From Caprella mutica (taxonomy: Eukaryota; Arthropoda; Malacostraca; Amphipoda; Caprellidae), in NCBI GenBank assembly GCA_947561585.1, contig CANNZV010002521.1:97496-161495 (forward strand): DNA of 64,000 nucleotides, in the 5' to 3' direction. The translations under genes were made by a program, and so were the position numbers. Below are positions 48,101 to 60,860 of this stretch, piece after piece; within the stretch, counting starts at the first letter, position 1, and every line of letters starts with the position of its first letter. The notes under the pieces were generated by a model that was not told the DNA's origin, did not search any database, and was given only the letters and a program-made list of their open reading frames with translations.

Positions 48101-48152
48101 TAGACCGGTGTCCAAATTGGTAATGATGGTTGAGGGAGAGGAGTTGCCGTAA
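42189..48152 (+). CDS. gag-pol: BEL/Pao Gag-Pol polyprotein, intact (1987 aa)
   Basis: This single frame encodes the capsid and replication enzymes of the retroelement. In order: SAP domain (about 4-36, LNIHELKIVLRHLGF..GSKNDLLSRL), polar linker, charged coiled coil (about 150-236), DUF1759-like Gag core (about 340-480), and three zinc motifs (C588-C591-H595-C600; CCHC C621-C624-H629-C634; C640-C643-H647-H652). Next come an aspartic protease with D741-P-G-S, and a reverse transcriptase (about 990-1240; D1071 and YVDD 1150-1153). RNase H follows (D1321, E1365, D1395, D1441), then the integrase zinc finger (H1626, H1631, C1661, C1664), DDE core (D1697, D1761 in SDNGTNF, E1808) and DUF5641 (about 1855-1980). 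The ATG at 42189 is the first methionine before the SAP motif, and the TAA ends 65 bp before the 3' LTR. The products are expected to be cut by the element's own protease. DPGS instead of D(T/S)G is the only catalytic-site oddity; I recall it from other BEL lineages. Confidence 0.97.
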   Translation: MERLNIHELKIVLRHLGFPSSGSKNDLLSRLQAILMEREIRFDDIVTEALESGSIVNHDDNVSRVSRTSCAESKAHNRVEDKVSVAGGNRKEDVSPDDSVSQVGGARQEEREKSRSAMGVIGGSHVSRRSSRVGSVVSRNGSCMTTVSALEKRREIEVKRAVQVAKDAKLEHIEKIKERHQRASLEAKRKLEEEKQRLEVEEQLQEMELAAEIRALERESREEALRVEADAWAKFEEFDMEAVQKVETPLQRLNVDEILTKQSCKNEELSLGVQEQKISDRMKAKGEIPVGLKMNCGKRECNSKDDNKSGLGIFNAGKVHNDSGPKDSLLRELIASNVRIGLPKHEIECFSGDATQYTIFKGSMQEINRSETLSYEEKLHYAYQYTRGEPRELVKAALYMTPRRGFEEVWRWFDEKYGAPEKIGAEFVDSLLSRASVARDDVEGLKSYAVSLRLTMNVMDRIPYGKSELEHPKTIRALVSKLPYSLQEKWRNMSADSRYEQGEYLGYGSLVSFVERVARTDSDPLFGKSAMQRASEEQMGRANGMKRRVPINVVSCEAAQGEKVNEKLGNQLGGIEAVGREYSRGELCIFCRGTHIIDNCSGFKRISNDHRLEVIKKKGACFICLKIGHGAGKCPTPSRCNKCTRFHHSLLHVDSKQKMREEQGMPFSSNGNWREFSHKEGQESKKEFWADNHQSAKHIDRSVPIGSVSTGAGTKVGSMAVMPVVVQNNKGKEAITSVFLDPGSAVSFCTWRLLKKLGVRREDMHEVDLCTETLHDRRNEHTTLTSGLMVRGKNEEEWLTLPPIYAVNRIPISVEDVWGKDMGCWAHLTGIAVQPPGDIDLMLGTNVLGALEPLEVRSSSHIGDPYAMRTRLGWCIMGMLGDRKGMRIAVNKVRVNRGDISSLINEAFERGFEGLNDDKLGLSGEDEQWLKIVEEGCKRVEGHYEIPLPLREIERGVPDSRGAAMRRAMGLKKKLVKDIELRKHYEECVDDMIAKGYAEKVSDGTSGRWYLAHFSVRHPSKPEKVRVVFDCASKVGTVALNDLLLQGPDLATQLLDVLLRFREGEFAFTADVNAMFHQVKVPLVHRDFLRFFWWEGGVTDGIMREYRMAVHLFGATSSPSVANYALRRVADDAGKERTASASSALRENFYVDDCLFAGSDQRSLHSTAIDLCELCTYGGFMLRKFSSNVKEIERDLGEECEMVVTQKVLGVVWDKFKDELGVVQLDLKGEVKTKRELLSTIAKVYDPLGMVAPLVLQGRLIFQEIIRRDGVEKWDEKLGQIECDKVKCWLTSLGAIEGIRIPRNLVGSDEVMGVQLHIFGDASELGHAAVAYARLLMKDGRKRCVYILGKSKVNPTKYVSVPRLELVASTLVARLSSRIRETLGIHFDRVCLWTDSITVLRYIRNERVRFHAFVANRVSEIKRRTNTDEWQYVDTGSNPADDGSRGACTERWREGPRFLVEDESLWPKEKEQEEEGNETEDPEIKSVPVFRTGIWTCFLGEMAERYSNWRKLVRAVAWLTRFKDFIANGRCKGDSTILTVSERESAERSILRAVQKECFREEYDRLENSEYVRKDSNLVKLDLFFKDGLLRVGGRLKRAELPYDSIHPILLPAKHHVTGLLVQDIHVRAGHLGVPTVLGWTREKYWIVRGYSTVRRVIGKCLVCKRVQGRPIQQKMADLPSTRVLEGEPAFTCVGVDCFGPYYITMGRGRQQTKRYGVIFTCMAVRAVHLEVAQDLSSDSILRSIRRFMARRGKVRLFCSDNGTNFVGARRELLKSLGADSVRNEIGERGVRWEFNPPKASHFGGVWERIIRIVRRVLEAFMEGKTFSDDSLSTVFCEAEAVINSRPLTIVGNDPTVEALTPQRLLNLGTSMDYHGEIPDQNPTLVKKWHQVQALAQQFWHRWCREYRSSLQGRSKWVDRKRNVAEGDIVMLIDELESRCHWPLGRVVRVKRSADGLVRSVVLWSRGKKYVRPVSKLVMMVEGEELP

Positions 48153-48199
48153 ATTGAGTGAGTTGGGGAGCCCGTATTGAACGAGCAGATGGTGTGAAT

Positions 48200-48217
48200 G
48201 GAATTCAAAGGAGGGAC
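48200..48217 (+). promoter_or_regulatory. Polypurine tract of BEL element
   Basis: GGAATTCAAAGGAGGGAC lies directly before the 3' LTR. The purine core AAAGGAGGGA is the expected primer site for plus-strand DNA synthesis. Confidence 0.8.
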
Positions 48218-48615
48218 TATTAAATGCATTGTGAGACAAAGATTTTAAGTATTGAAGTTAATTTGTCGATGTTCATTTGTTTTATTGTTTTAGGTTCTTT
48301 CAGTCGCTGACGTGTCATTCTCTTCACATTAGTATTTGTTTCGTCGTGCTAAGAATAAGATGCGTGCCGGTCTACTGCGCATACACACATTTGTGTATGT
48401 GCAGTGGAACCGGCATTTTTAGTTGGTTACTTTTCTACAGGTTCATTATTTGATTAGATAGTTAATGATTTGGTAATCCCGAACCCTGTGAGTTAGTCTG
48501 TGGTTGATATGCAGTTTTGTATCAGAGCCTGAAAACGATAATCTCTTTAGTTCGGATTCAGTTGTGGAAGGAATATTTGAGATCGGAGTAAAATATTAGT
48601 CAGGTGAGATAATAG

Positions 48616-48623
48616 TATAAAAG
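48616..48623 (+). promoter_or_regulatory. TATA box copy in 3' LTR
   Basis: TATAAAAG at the same LTR offset as 41185. From here it could drive outward transcription into the right-hand satellite. Confidence 0.55.
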
Positions 48624-48845
48624 TTTAATCTGAATGGTATTTGGGTGCCCTGATGAATTTGTTCTTTAGATATGCCAGATCTATGTTTGCCATTGTAGCA
48701 TTAGTGGTAGCATTAGTTCCAGTTTTACATAAGTAAAGTGAGACTTAAGTGCGAATAGTTTTACCGAGTAGAATCTTAATCAAACCACATATTTATATTA
48801 GTAGTTTTTTATTGAGAGAATTTTAGTGTGAAGAATCTTATTGTC

Positions 48846-48851
48846 AATAAA
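48846..48851 (+). terminator. Poly(A) signal in 3' LTR
   Basis: AATAAA within TGTCAATAAAGTAG, about 230 bp downstream of the TATA box. It is the likely 3'-end signal for the element transcript. A second AATAAA near the LTR end (about 48963) is an alternative. Confidence 0.6.
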
Positions 48852-49011
48852 GTAGTAGCTGTGCTTTTAATGTTTAACTTAGGATTGATTTTGATGTAAA
48901 TTTTAAAGTATTTTTATTTTTGTACTTGCAGTACCATCAAACACTAGTGTTACCAAGATAGAAATAAATCTCGGAGGTAACTGGCGTTTTGCTCCCCCTC
49001 CCCAACTGACA

Positions 49012-52000
49012 ATATCATTTCATCAAAGTGAAATATCATTTCATTAAAGTGAAATATCATTTCATTAAAGTGAAATATCATTTCATCAAAGTGAAATATC
49101 ATTTCATCAAAGTGAAATATCATTTCATTAAAGTGAAATATCATTTCATCAAAGTGAAATATCATTTCATTAAAGTGAAATATCATTTCATTAAAGTGAA
49201 ATATCATTTCATCAAAGTGAAATATCATTTCATCAAAGTGAAATATCATAACATTAAAGTGAAATATCATTTCATCAAAGTGAAATATCATTTCATCAAA
49301 GTGAAATATCATTTCATTAAAGTGAAATATCATTTCATCAAAGTGAAATATCATTTCATCAAAGTGAAATATCATTTCATCAAAGTGAAATATCATTTCA
49401 TTAAAGTGAAATATCATTTCATTAAAGTGAAATATCATTTCATCAAAGTGAAATATCATTTCATCAAAGTGAAATATCATTTCATCAAAGTGAAATATCA
49501 TTTCATTAAAGTGAAATATCATTTCATCAAAGTGAAATATCATTTCATTAAAGTGAAATATCATTTCATTAAAGTGAAATATCATTTCATCAAAGTGAAA
49601 TATCATTTCATCAAAGTGAAATATCATTTCATTAAAGTGAAATATCATTTCATCAAAGTGAAATATCATTTCATTAAAGTGAAATATCATTTCATCAAAG
49701 TGAAATATCATTTCATCAAAGTGAAATATCATTTCATCAAAGTGAAATATCATTTCATTAAAGTGAAATATCATTTCATTAAAGTGAAATATCATTTCAT
49801 CAAAGTGAAATATCATTCCATCAAAGTGAAATATCATTTCATCAAAGTGAAATATCATTTCATTAAAGTGAAATATCATTTCATTAAAGTGAAATATCAT
49901 TTCATTAAAGTGAAATATCATTTCATCAAAGTGAAATATCATTTCATTAAAGTGAAATATCATTTCATTAAAGTGAAATATCATTTCATCAAAGTGAAAT
50001 ATCATTTCATTAAAGTGAAATATCATTTCATTAAAGTGAAATATCATTTCATTAAAGTGAAATATCATTTCATTAAAGTGAAATATCATTTCATTAAAGT
50101 GAAATATCATTTCATTAAAGTGAAATATCATTTCATCAAAGTGAAATATCATTTCATTAAAGTGAAATATCATTTCATCAAAGTGAAATATCATTTCATC
50201 AAAGTGAAATATCATTTCATTAAAGTGAAATATCATTTCATCAAAGTGAAATATCATTTCATTAAAGTGAAATATCATTTCATCAAAGTGAAATATCATT
50301 TCATTAAAGTGAAATATCATTTCATCAAAGTGAAATATCATTTCATCAAAGTGAAATATCATTTCAATAAAGTGAAATATCATTTCATCAAAGTGAAATA
50401 TCATTTCATCAAAGTGAAATATCATTTCATCAAAGTGAAATATCATTTCATTAAAGTGAAATATCATTTCATCAAAGTGAAATATCATTTCATCAAAGTG
50501 AAATATCATTTCATGAAAGTGAAATATCATTTCATCAAAGTGAAATATCATTTCATCAAAGTGAAATATCATTTCATTAAAGTGAAATATCATTTCATCA
50601 AAGTGAAATATCATTTCATCAAAGTGAAATATCATTTCATTAAAGTGAAATATCATTTCATTAAAGTGAAATATCATTTCATCAAAGTGAAATATCATTT
50701 CATCAAAGTGAAATATCATTTCATTAAAGTGAAATATCATTTCATCAAAGTGAAATATCATTTCATCAAAGTGAAATATCATTTCATTAAAGTGAAATAT
50801 CATTTCATCAAAGTGAAATATCATTTCATCAAAGTGAAATATCATTTCATCAAAGTGAAATATCATTTCATTAAAGTGAAATATCATTTCATCAAAGTGA
50901 AATATCATTTCATTAAAGTGAAATATCATTTCATTAAAGTGAAATATCATTTCATCAAAGTGAAATATCATTTCATTAAAGTGAAATATCATTTCATTAA
51001 AGTGAAATATCATTTCATCAAAGTGAAATATCATTTCATCAAAGTGAAATATCATTTCATTAAAGTGAAATATCATTTCATCAAAGTGAAATATCATTTC
51101 ATCAAAGTGAAATATCATTTCATTAAAGTGAAATATCATTTCATCAAAGTGAAATATCATTTCATTAAAGTGAAATATCATTTCATTAAAGTGAAATATC
51201 ATTTCATCAAAGTGAAATATCATTTCATCAAAGTGAAATATCATTTCATCAAAGTGAAATATCATTTCATTAAAGTGAAATATCATTTCATTAAAGTGAA
51301 ATATCATTTCATCAAAGTGAAATATCATTTCATCAAAGTGAAATATCATTTCATTAAAGTGAAATATCATTTCATCAAAGTGAAATATCATTTCATCAGA
51401 GTGAAATATCATTTCATCAAAGTGAAATATCATTTCATTAGAGTGAAATATCATTTCATCAAAGTGAAATATCATTTCATCAAAGTGAAATATCATTTCA
51501 TTAAAGTGAAATATCATTTCATTAAAGTGAAATATCATTTCATTAAAGTGAAATATCATTTCATCAAAGTGAAATATCATTTCATCAAAGTGAAATATCA
51601 TTTCATCAAAGTGAAATATCATTTCATTAAAGTGAAATATCATTTCATCAAAGTGAAATATCATTTCATTAAAGTGAAATATCATTTCATTAAAGTGAAA
51701 TATCATTTCATCAAAGTGAAATATCATTTCATTAAAGTGAAATATCATTTCATTAAAGTGAAATATCATTTCATCAAAGTGAAATATCATTTCATCAAAG
51801 TGAAATATCATTTCATTAAAGTGAAATATCATTTCATCAAAGTGAAATATCATTTCATTAAAGTGAAATATCATTTCATTAAAGTGAAATATCATTTCAT
51901 CAAAGTGAAATATCATTTCATCAAAGTGAAATATCATTTCATTAAAGTGAAATATCATTTCATCAAAGTGAAATATCATTTCATCAAAGTGAAATATCAT

Positions 52001-55000
52001 TTCATCAAAGTGAAATATCATTTCATCAAAGTGAAATATCATTTCATTAAAGTGAAATATCATTTCATCAAAGTGAAATATCATTTCATCAAAGTGAAAT
52101 ATCATTTCATTAAAGTGAAATATCATTTCATTAAAGTGAAATATCATTTCATCAAAGTGAAATATCATTTCATCAAAGTGAAATATCATTTCATTAAAGT
52201 GAAATATCATTTCATCAAAGTGAAATATCATTTCATCAAAGTGAAATATCATTTCATCAAAGTGAAATATCATTTCATTAAAGTGAAATATCATTTCATT
52301 AAAGTGAAATATCATTTCATCAAAGTGAAATATCATTTCATTAAAGTGAAATATCATTCCATCAAAGTGAAATATCATTTCATCAAAGTGAAATATCATT
52401 TCATTAAAGTGAAATATCATTTCATTAAAGTGAAATATCATTTCATTAAAGTGAAATATCATTTCATTAAAGTGAAATATCATTTCATTAAAGTGAAATA
52501 TCATTTCATCAAAGTGAAATATCATTTCATTAAAGTGAAATATCATTTCATTAAAGTGAAATATCATTTCATCAAAGTGAAATATCATTTCATCAAAGTG
52601 AAATATCATTTCATTAAAGTGAAATATCATTTCATCAAAGTGAAATATCATTTCATTAAAGTGAAATATCATTTCATCAAAGTGAAATATCATTTCATCA
52701 AAGTGAAATATCATTTCATCAAAGTGAAATATCATTTCATTAAAGTGAAATATCATTTCATCAAAGTGAAATATCATTTCATCAAAGTGAAATATCATTT
52801 CATCAAAGTGAAATATCATTTCATTAAAGTGAAATATCATTTCATTAAAGTGAAATATCATTTCATCAAAGTGAAATATCATTTCATTAAAGTGAAATAT
52901 CATTTCATTAAAGTGAAATATCATTTCATCAAAGTGAAATATCATTTCATCAAAGTGAAATATCATTTCATTAAAGTGAAATATCATTTCATCAAAGTGA
53001 AATAATATCATTTCATTAAAGTGAAATATCATTTCATCAAAGTGAAATATCATTTCATTAAAGTGAAATATCATTTCATCAAAGTGAAATATCATTTCAT
53101 CAAAGTGAATATATCATTTCATCAAAGTGAAATATCATTTCATTAAAGTGAAATATCATTTCAGTAAAGTGAAATATCATTTCATCAAAGTGAAATATCA
53201 TTTCATCAAAGTGAAATATCATTTCATCAAAGTGAAATATCATTTCATTAAAGTGAAATATCATTTCATCAAAGTGAAATATCATTTCATTAAAGTGAAA
53301 TATCATTAGATTCATTCAAAGTGAAATATCATTTCATCAAAGTGAAATATCATTTCATTAAAGTGAAATTCATCATATCTTCATCAAAGTGAAATATCAT
53401 TTCATTAAAGTGAAATATCATTTCATCAAAGTGAAATATCATTTCATCAAAGTGAAATATCATTTCATCAAAGTGAAATATCATTTCATTAAAGTGAAAT
53501 ATCATTTCATCAAAGTGAAATATCATTTCATCAAAGTGAAATATCATTTCATCAAAGTGAAATATCATTTCATTAAAGTGAAATATCATTTCATTAAAGT
53601 GAAATATCATTTCATCAAAGTGAAATATCATTTCATCAAAGTGAAATATCATTTCATCAAAGTGAAATATCATTTCATCAAAGTGAAATATCATTTCATT
53701 AAAGTGAAATATCATTTCATCAAAGTGAAATATCATTTCATCAAAGTGAAATATCATTTCATTAAAGTGAAATATCATTTCATCAAAGTGAAATATCATT
53801 TCATTAAAGTGAAATATCATTTCATTAAAGTGAAATATCATTTCATCAAAGTGAAATATCATTTCATCAAAGTGAAATATCATAACATTAAAGTGAAATA
53901 TCATTTCATCAAAGTGAAATATCATTTCATCAAAGTGAAATATCATTTCATCAAAGTGAAATATCATTTCATTAAAGTGAAATATCATTTCATTAAAGTG
54001 AAATATCATTTCATCAAAGTGAAATATCATTTCATCAAAGTGAAATATCATTTCATTAAAGTGAAATATCATTTCATCAAAGTGAAATATCATTTCATCA
54101 AAGTGAAATCATATCAAGAATTTCATTAAAGTGAAATATCATTTCATCAAAGTGAAATATCATTTCATTAAAGTGAAATATCATTTCATTAAAGTGAAAT
54201 ATCATTTCATCAAAGTGAAATATCATTTCATTAAAGTGAAATATCATTTCATTAAAGTGAAATATCATTTCATCAAAGTGAAATATCATTTCATCAAAGT
54301 GAAATATCATTTCATTGAAGTGAAATATCATTTCATCAAAGTGAAATATCATTTCATTAAAGTGAAATATCATTTCATTAAAGTGAAATATCATTTCATC
54401 AAAGTGAAATATCATTTCATCAAAGTGAAATATCATTTCATTAAAGTGAAATATCATTTCATCAAAGTGAAATATCATTTCATCAAAGTGAAATATCATT
54501 TCATCAAAGTGAAATATCATTTCATCAAAGTGAAATATCATTTCATTAAAGTGAAATATCATTTCATCAAAGTGAAATATCATTTCATCAAAGTGAAATA
54601 TCATTTCATTAAAGTGAAATATCATTTCATTAAAGTGAAATATCATTTCATCAAAGTGAAATATCATTTCATCAAAGTGAAATATCATTTCATTAAAGTG
54701 AAATATCATTTCATCAAAGTGAAATATCATTTCATCAAAGTGAAATATCATTTCATCAAAGTGAAATATCATTTCATTAAAGTGAAATATCATTTCATTA
54801 AAGTGAAATATCATTTCATCAAAGTGAAATATCATTTCATTAAAGTGAAATATCATTCCATCAAAGTGAAATATCATTTCATCAAAGTGAAATATCATTT
54901 CATTAAAGTGAAATATCATTTCATTAAAGTGAAATATCATTTCATTAAAGTGAAATATCATTTCATTAAAGTGAAATATCATTTCATTAAAGTGAAATAT

Positions 55001-58000
55001 CATTTCATCAAAGTGAAATATCATTTCATTAAAGTGAAATATCATTTCATTAAAGTGAAATATCATTTCATCAAAGTGAAATATCATTTCATCAAAGTGA
55101 AATATCATTTCATTAAAGTGAAATATCATTTCATTAAAGTGAAATATCATTTCATCAAAGTGAAATATCATTTCATTAAAGTGAAATATCATTTCATCAA
55201 AGTGAAATATCATTTCATCAAAGTGAAATATCATTTCATCAAAGTGAAATATCATTTCATTAAAGTGAAATATCATTTCATCAAAGTGAAATATCATTTC
55301 ATCAAAGTGAAATATCATTTCATCAAAGTGAAATATCATTTCATTAAAGTGAAATATCATTTCATTAAAGTGAAATATCATTTCATCAAAGTGAAATATC
55401 ATTTCATTAAAGTGAAATATCATTTCATTAAAGTGAAATATCATTTCATCAAAGTGAAATATCATTTCATCAAAGTGAAATATCATTTCATTAAAGTGAA
55501 ATATCATTTCATCAAAGTGAAATATCATTTCATTAAAGTGAAATATCATTTCATCAAAGTGAAATATCATTTCATCAAAGTGAAATATCATTTCATCAAA
55601 GTGAAATATCATTTCATTAAAGTGAAATATCATTTCATTAAAGTGAAATATCATTTCATCAAAGTGAAATATCATTTCATCAAAGTGAAATATCATTTCA
55701 TCAAAGTGAAATATCATTTCATTAAAGTGAAATATCATTTCATCAAAGTGAAATATCATTTCATTAAAGTGAAATATCATTTCATTAAAGTGAAATATCA
55801 TTTCATCAAAGTGAAATATCATTTCATCAAAGTGAAATATCATTTCATTAAAGTGAAATATCATTTCATCAAAGTGAAATATCATTTCATCAAAGTGAAA
55901 TATCATTTCATCAAAGTGAAATATCATTTCATCAAAGTGAAATATCATTTCATTAAAGTGAAATATCATTTCATCAAAGTGAAATATCATTTCATCAAAG
56001 TGAAATATCATTTCATCAAAGTGAAATATCATTTCATTAAAGTGAAATATCATTTCATCAAAGTGAAATATCATTTCATCAAAGTGAAATATCATTTCAT
56101 CAAAGTGAAATATCATTTCATTAAAGTGAAATATCATTTCATTAAAGTGAAATATCATTTCATCAAAGTGAAATATCATTTCATCAAAGTGAAATATCAT
56201 TTCATCAAAGTGAAATATCATTTCATCAAAGTGAAATATCATTTCATTAAAGTGAAATATCATTTCATCAAAGTGAAATATCATTTCATTAAAGTGAAAT
56301 ATCATTTCATTAAAGTGAAATATCATTTCATCAAAGTGAAATATCATTTCATTAAAGTGAAATATCATTTCATTAAAGTGAAATATCATTTCATCAAAGT
56401 GAAATATCATTTCATCAAAGTGAAATATCATAACATTAAAGTGAAATATCATTTCATCAAAGTGAAATATCATTTCATCAAAGTGAAATATCATTTCATT
56501 AAAGTGAAATATCATTTCATCAAAGTGAAATATCATTTCATCAAAGTGAAATATCATTTCATCAAAGTGAAATATCATTTCATCAAAGTGAAATATCATT
56601 TCATTAAAGTGAAATATCATTTCATTAAAGTGAAATATCATTTCATCAAAGTGAAATATCATTTCATCAAAGTGAAATATCATTTCATCAAAGTGAAATA
56701 TCATTTCATTAAAGTGAAATATCATTTCATCAAAGTGAAATATCATTTCATTAAAGTGAAATATCATTTCATTAAAGTGAAATATCATTTCATCAAAGTG
56801 AAATATCATTTCATCAAAGTGAAATATCATTTCATTAAAGTGAAATATCATTTCATCAAAGTGAAATATCATTTCATCAAAGTGAAATATCATTTCATCA
56901 AAGTGAAATATCATTTCATCAAAGTGAAATATCATTTCATTAAAGTGAAATATCATTTCATCAAAGTGAAATATCATTTCATCAAAGTGAAATATCATTT
57001 CATTAAAGTGAAATATCATTTCATTAAAGTGAAATATCATTTCATCAAAGTGAAATATCATTTCATCAAAGTGAAATATCATTTCATTAAAGTGAAATAT
57101 CATTTCATTAAAGTGAAATATCATTTCATCAAAGTGAAATATCATTTCATTAAAGTGAAATATCATTCCATCAAAGTGAAATATCATTTCATCAAAGTGA
57201 AATATCATTTCATTAAAGTGAAATATCATTTCATTAAAGTGAAATATCATTTCATTAAAGTGAAATATCATTTCATTAAAGTGAAATATCATTTCATTAA
57301 AGTGAAATATCATTTCATCAAAGTGAAATATCATTTCATTAAAGTGAAATATCATTTCATTAAAGTGAAATATCATATCATCAAAGTGAAATATCATTTC
57401 ATCAAAGTGAAATATCATTTCATTAAAGTGAAATATCATTTCATTAAAGTGAAATATCATTTCATTAAAGTGAAATATCATTTCATCAAAGTGAAATATC
57501 ATTTCATCAAAGTGAAATATCATTTCATTAAAGTGAAATATCATTTCATCAAAGTGAAATATCATTTCATCAAAGTGAAATATCATTTCATCAAAGTGAA
57601 ATATCATTTCATCAAAGTGAAATATCATTTCATTAAAGTGAAATATCATTTCATTAAAGTGAAATATCATTTCATCAAAGTGAAATATCATTTCATTAAA
57701 GTGAAATATCATTCCATCAAAGTGAAATATCATTTCATCAAAGTGAAATATCATTTCATTAAAGTGAAATATCATTTCATTAAAGTGAAATATCATTTCA
57801 TTAAAGTGAAATATCATTTCATTAAAGTGAAATATCATTTCATTAAAGTGAAATATCATTTCATCAAAGTGAAATATCATTTCATTAAAGTGAAATATCA
57901 TATCATCAAAGTGAAATATCATTTCATCAAAGTGAAATATCATTTCATTAAAGTGAAATATCATTTCATTAAAGTGAAATATCATTTCATTAAAGTGAAA

Positions 58001-60860
58001 TATCATTTCATTAAAGTGAAATATCATTTCATTAAAGTGAAATATCATTTCATCAAAGTGAAATATCATTTCATCAAAGTGAAATATTATTTCATTAAAG
58101 TGAAATATCATTTCATCAAAGTGAAATATCATTTCATCAAAGTGAAATATCATTTCATTAAAGTGAAATATCATTTCATCAAAGTGAAATATCATTTCAT
58201 CTAAGTGAAATATCATTTCATCAAAGTGAAATATCATTTCATTAAAGTGAAATATCATTTCATTAAAGTGAAATATCATTTCATCAAAGTGAAATATCAT
58301 TTCATTAAAGTGAAATATCATTTCATCAAAGTGAAATATCATTTCATTAAAGTGAAATATCATTTCATCAAAGTGAAATATCATTTCATTAAAGTGAAAT
58401 ATCATTTCATTAAAGTGAAATATCATTTCATCAAAGTGAAATATCATTTCATTAAAGTGAAATATCATTTCATCAAAGTGAAATATCATTTCATCAAAGT
58501 GAAATATCATTTCATCAAAGTGAAATATCATTTCATCAAAGTGAAATATCATTTCATTAAAGTGAAATATCATTTCATCAAAGTGAAATATCATTTCATC
58601 AAAGTGAAATATCATTTCATCAAAGTGAAATATCATTTCATTAAAGTGAAATATCATTTCATCAAAGTGAAATATCATTTCATCAAAGTGAAATATCATT
58701 TCATTAAAGTGAAATATCATTTCATTAAAGTGAAATATCATTTCATCAAAGTGAAATATCATTTCATCAAAGTGAAATATCATTTCATCAAAGTGAAATA
58801 TCATTTCATCAAAGTGAAATATCATTTCATTAAAGTGAAATATCATTTCATCAAAGTGAAATATCATTTCATTAAAGTGAAATATCATTTCATTAAAGTG
58901 AAATATCATTTCATCAAAGTGAAATATCATTTCATTAAAGTGAAATATCATTTCATTAAAGTGAAATATCATTTCATCAAAGTGAAATATCATTTCATCA
59001 AAGTGAAATATCATTTCATTAAAGTGAAATATCATTTCATCAAAGTGAAATATCATTTCATCAAAGTGAAATATCATTTCATCAAAGTGAAATATCATTT
59101 CATTAAAGTGAAATATCATTTCATTAAAGTGAAATATCATTTCATCAAAGTGAAATATCATTTCATCAAAGTGAAATATCATTTCATCAAAGTGAAATAT
59201 CATTTCATTAAAGTGAAATATCATTTCATCAAAGTGAAATATCATTTCATTAAAGTGAAATATCATTTCATTAAAGTGAAATATCATTTCATCAAAGTGA
59301 AATATCATTTCATCAAAGTGAAATATCATTTCATTAAAGTGAAATATCATTTCATCAAAGTGAAATATCATTTCATCAAAGTGAAATATCATTTCATCAA
59401 AGTGAAATATCATTTCATCAAAGTTAATTATCATTTCATTAAAGTGAAATATCATTTCATCAAAGTGAAATATCATTTCATCAAAGTGAAATATCATTTC
59501 ATTAAAGTGAAATATCATTTCATTAAAGTGAAATATCATTTCATCAAAGTGAAATATCATTTCATCAAAGTGAAATATCATTTCATTAAAGTGAAATATC
59601 ATTTCATCAAAGTGAAATATCATTTCATCAAAGTGAAATATCATTTCATCAAAGTGAAATATCATTTCATCAAAGTGAAATATCATTTCATTAAAGTGAA
59701 ATATCATTTCATTAAAGTGAAATATCATTTCATCAAAGTGAAATATCATTTCATTAAAGTGAAATATCATTCCATCAAAGTGAAATATCATTTCATCAAA
59801 GTGAAATATCATTTCATTAAAGTGAAATATCATTTCATTAAAGTGAAATATCATTTCATTAAAGTGAAATATCATTTCATTAAAGTGAAATATCATTTCA
59901 TTAAAGTGAAATATCATTTCATCAAAGTGAAATATCATTTCATTAAAGTGAAATATCATTTCATAAAGTGAAATATCATTTCATCAAAGTGAAATATCAT
60001 TTCATCAAAGTGAAATATCATTTCATTAAAGTGAAATATCATTTCATTAAAGTGAAATATCATTTCATCAAAGTGAAATATCATTTCATTAAAGTGAAAT
60101 ATCATTTCATCAAAGTGAAATATCATTTCATCAAAGTGAAATATCATTTCATTAAAGTGAAATATCATTTCATCAAAGTGAAATATCATTTCATCAAAGT
60201 GAAATATCATTTCATCAAAGTGAAATATCATTTCATCAAAGTGAAATATCATTTCATTAAAGTGAAATATCATTTCATTAAAGTGAAATATCATTTCATC
60301 AAAGTGAAATATCATTTCATCAAAGTGAAATATCATTTCATTAAAGTGAAATATCATTTCATTAAAGTGAAATATCATTTCATCAAAGTGAAATATCATT
60401 TCATCAAAGTGAAATATCATTTCATTAAAGTGAAATATCATTTCATCAAAGTGAAATATCATTTCATCAAAGTGAAATATCATTTCATTAAAGTGAAATA
60501 TCATTTCATCAAAGTGAAATATCATTTCATCAAAGTGAAATATCATTTCATCAAAGTGAAATATCATTTCATTAAAGTGAAATATCATTTCATTAAAGTG
60601 AAATATCATTTCATCAAAGTGAAATATCATTTCATCAAAGTGAAATATCATTTCATTAAAGTGAAATATCATTTCATTAAAGTGAAATATCATTTCATCA
60701 AAGTGAAATATCATTTCATCAAAGTGAAATATCATTTCATTAAAGTGAAATATCATTTCATCAAAGTGAAATATCATTTCATCAAAGTGAAATATCATTT
60801 CATCAAAGTGAAATATCATTTCATCAAAGTGAAATATCATTTCATTAAAGTGAAATATCA
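49012..60860 (+). repeat. 21-bp satellite array, right of BEL element, homogeneous part
   Basis: It continues the array at 25241-40786 in phase after the ATATC duplication at 49012-49016. Marker variants shared with the left segment include ATAACATT (left 40261; right 49247, 53881, 56429) and ATTCCATC. A short interval (about 53000-54120) has several indels (AATAATATC, GTGAATATATC, a TTAGATTCATTC junction, ATTCATCATATC), probably block boundaries. Around 57161-57915 two blocks repeat at 525-546 bp (about 25-26 units), marked by ATATCATC and ATTCCATC. Confidence 0.95.

Larger units (their letters stand above)
40787..49011 (+). mobile_element. Complete BEL/Pao LTR retrotransposon
   Basis: The 8225-bp element has two 794-bp direct LTRs, a 608-bp leader, one Gag-Pol frame, a polypurine tract and the ATATC target duplication. 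The LTRs read as identical, so insertion into the satellite is recent. The single continuous Gag-Pol frame, the DUF1759/DUF1758-type Gag and protease, the YVDD reverse transcriptase and the DUF5641 tail are diagnostic of BEL/Pao. No disabling mutation was seen. Confidence 0.97.
48218..49011 (+). repeat. 3' LTR of BEL element
   Basis: It is 794 bp, the same length as the 5' LTR, and I found no difference in sequence by eye. It ends CCAACTGACA and is followed directly by the ATATC duplication and satellite. Confidence 0.95.
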
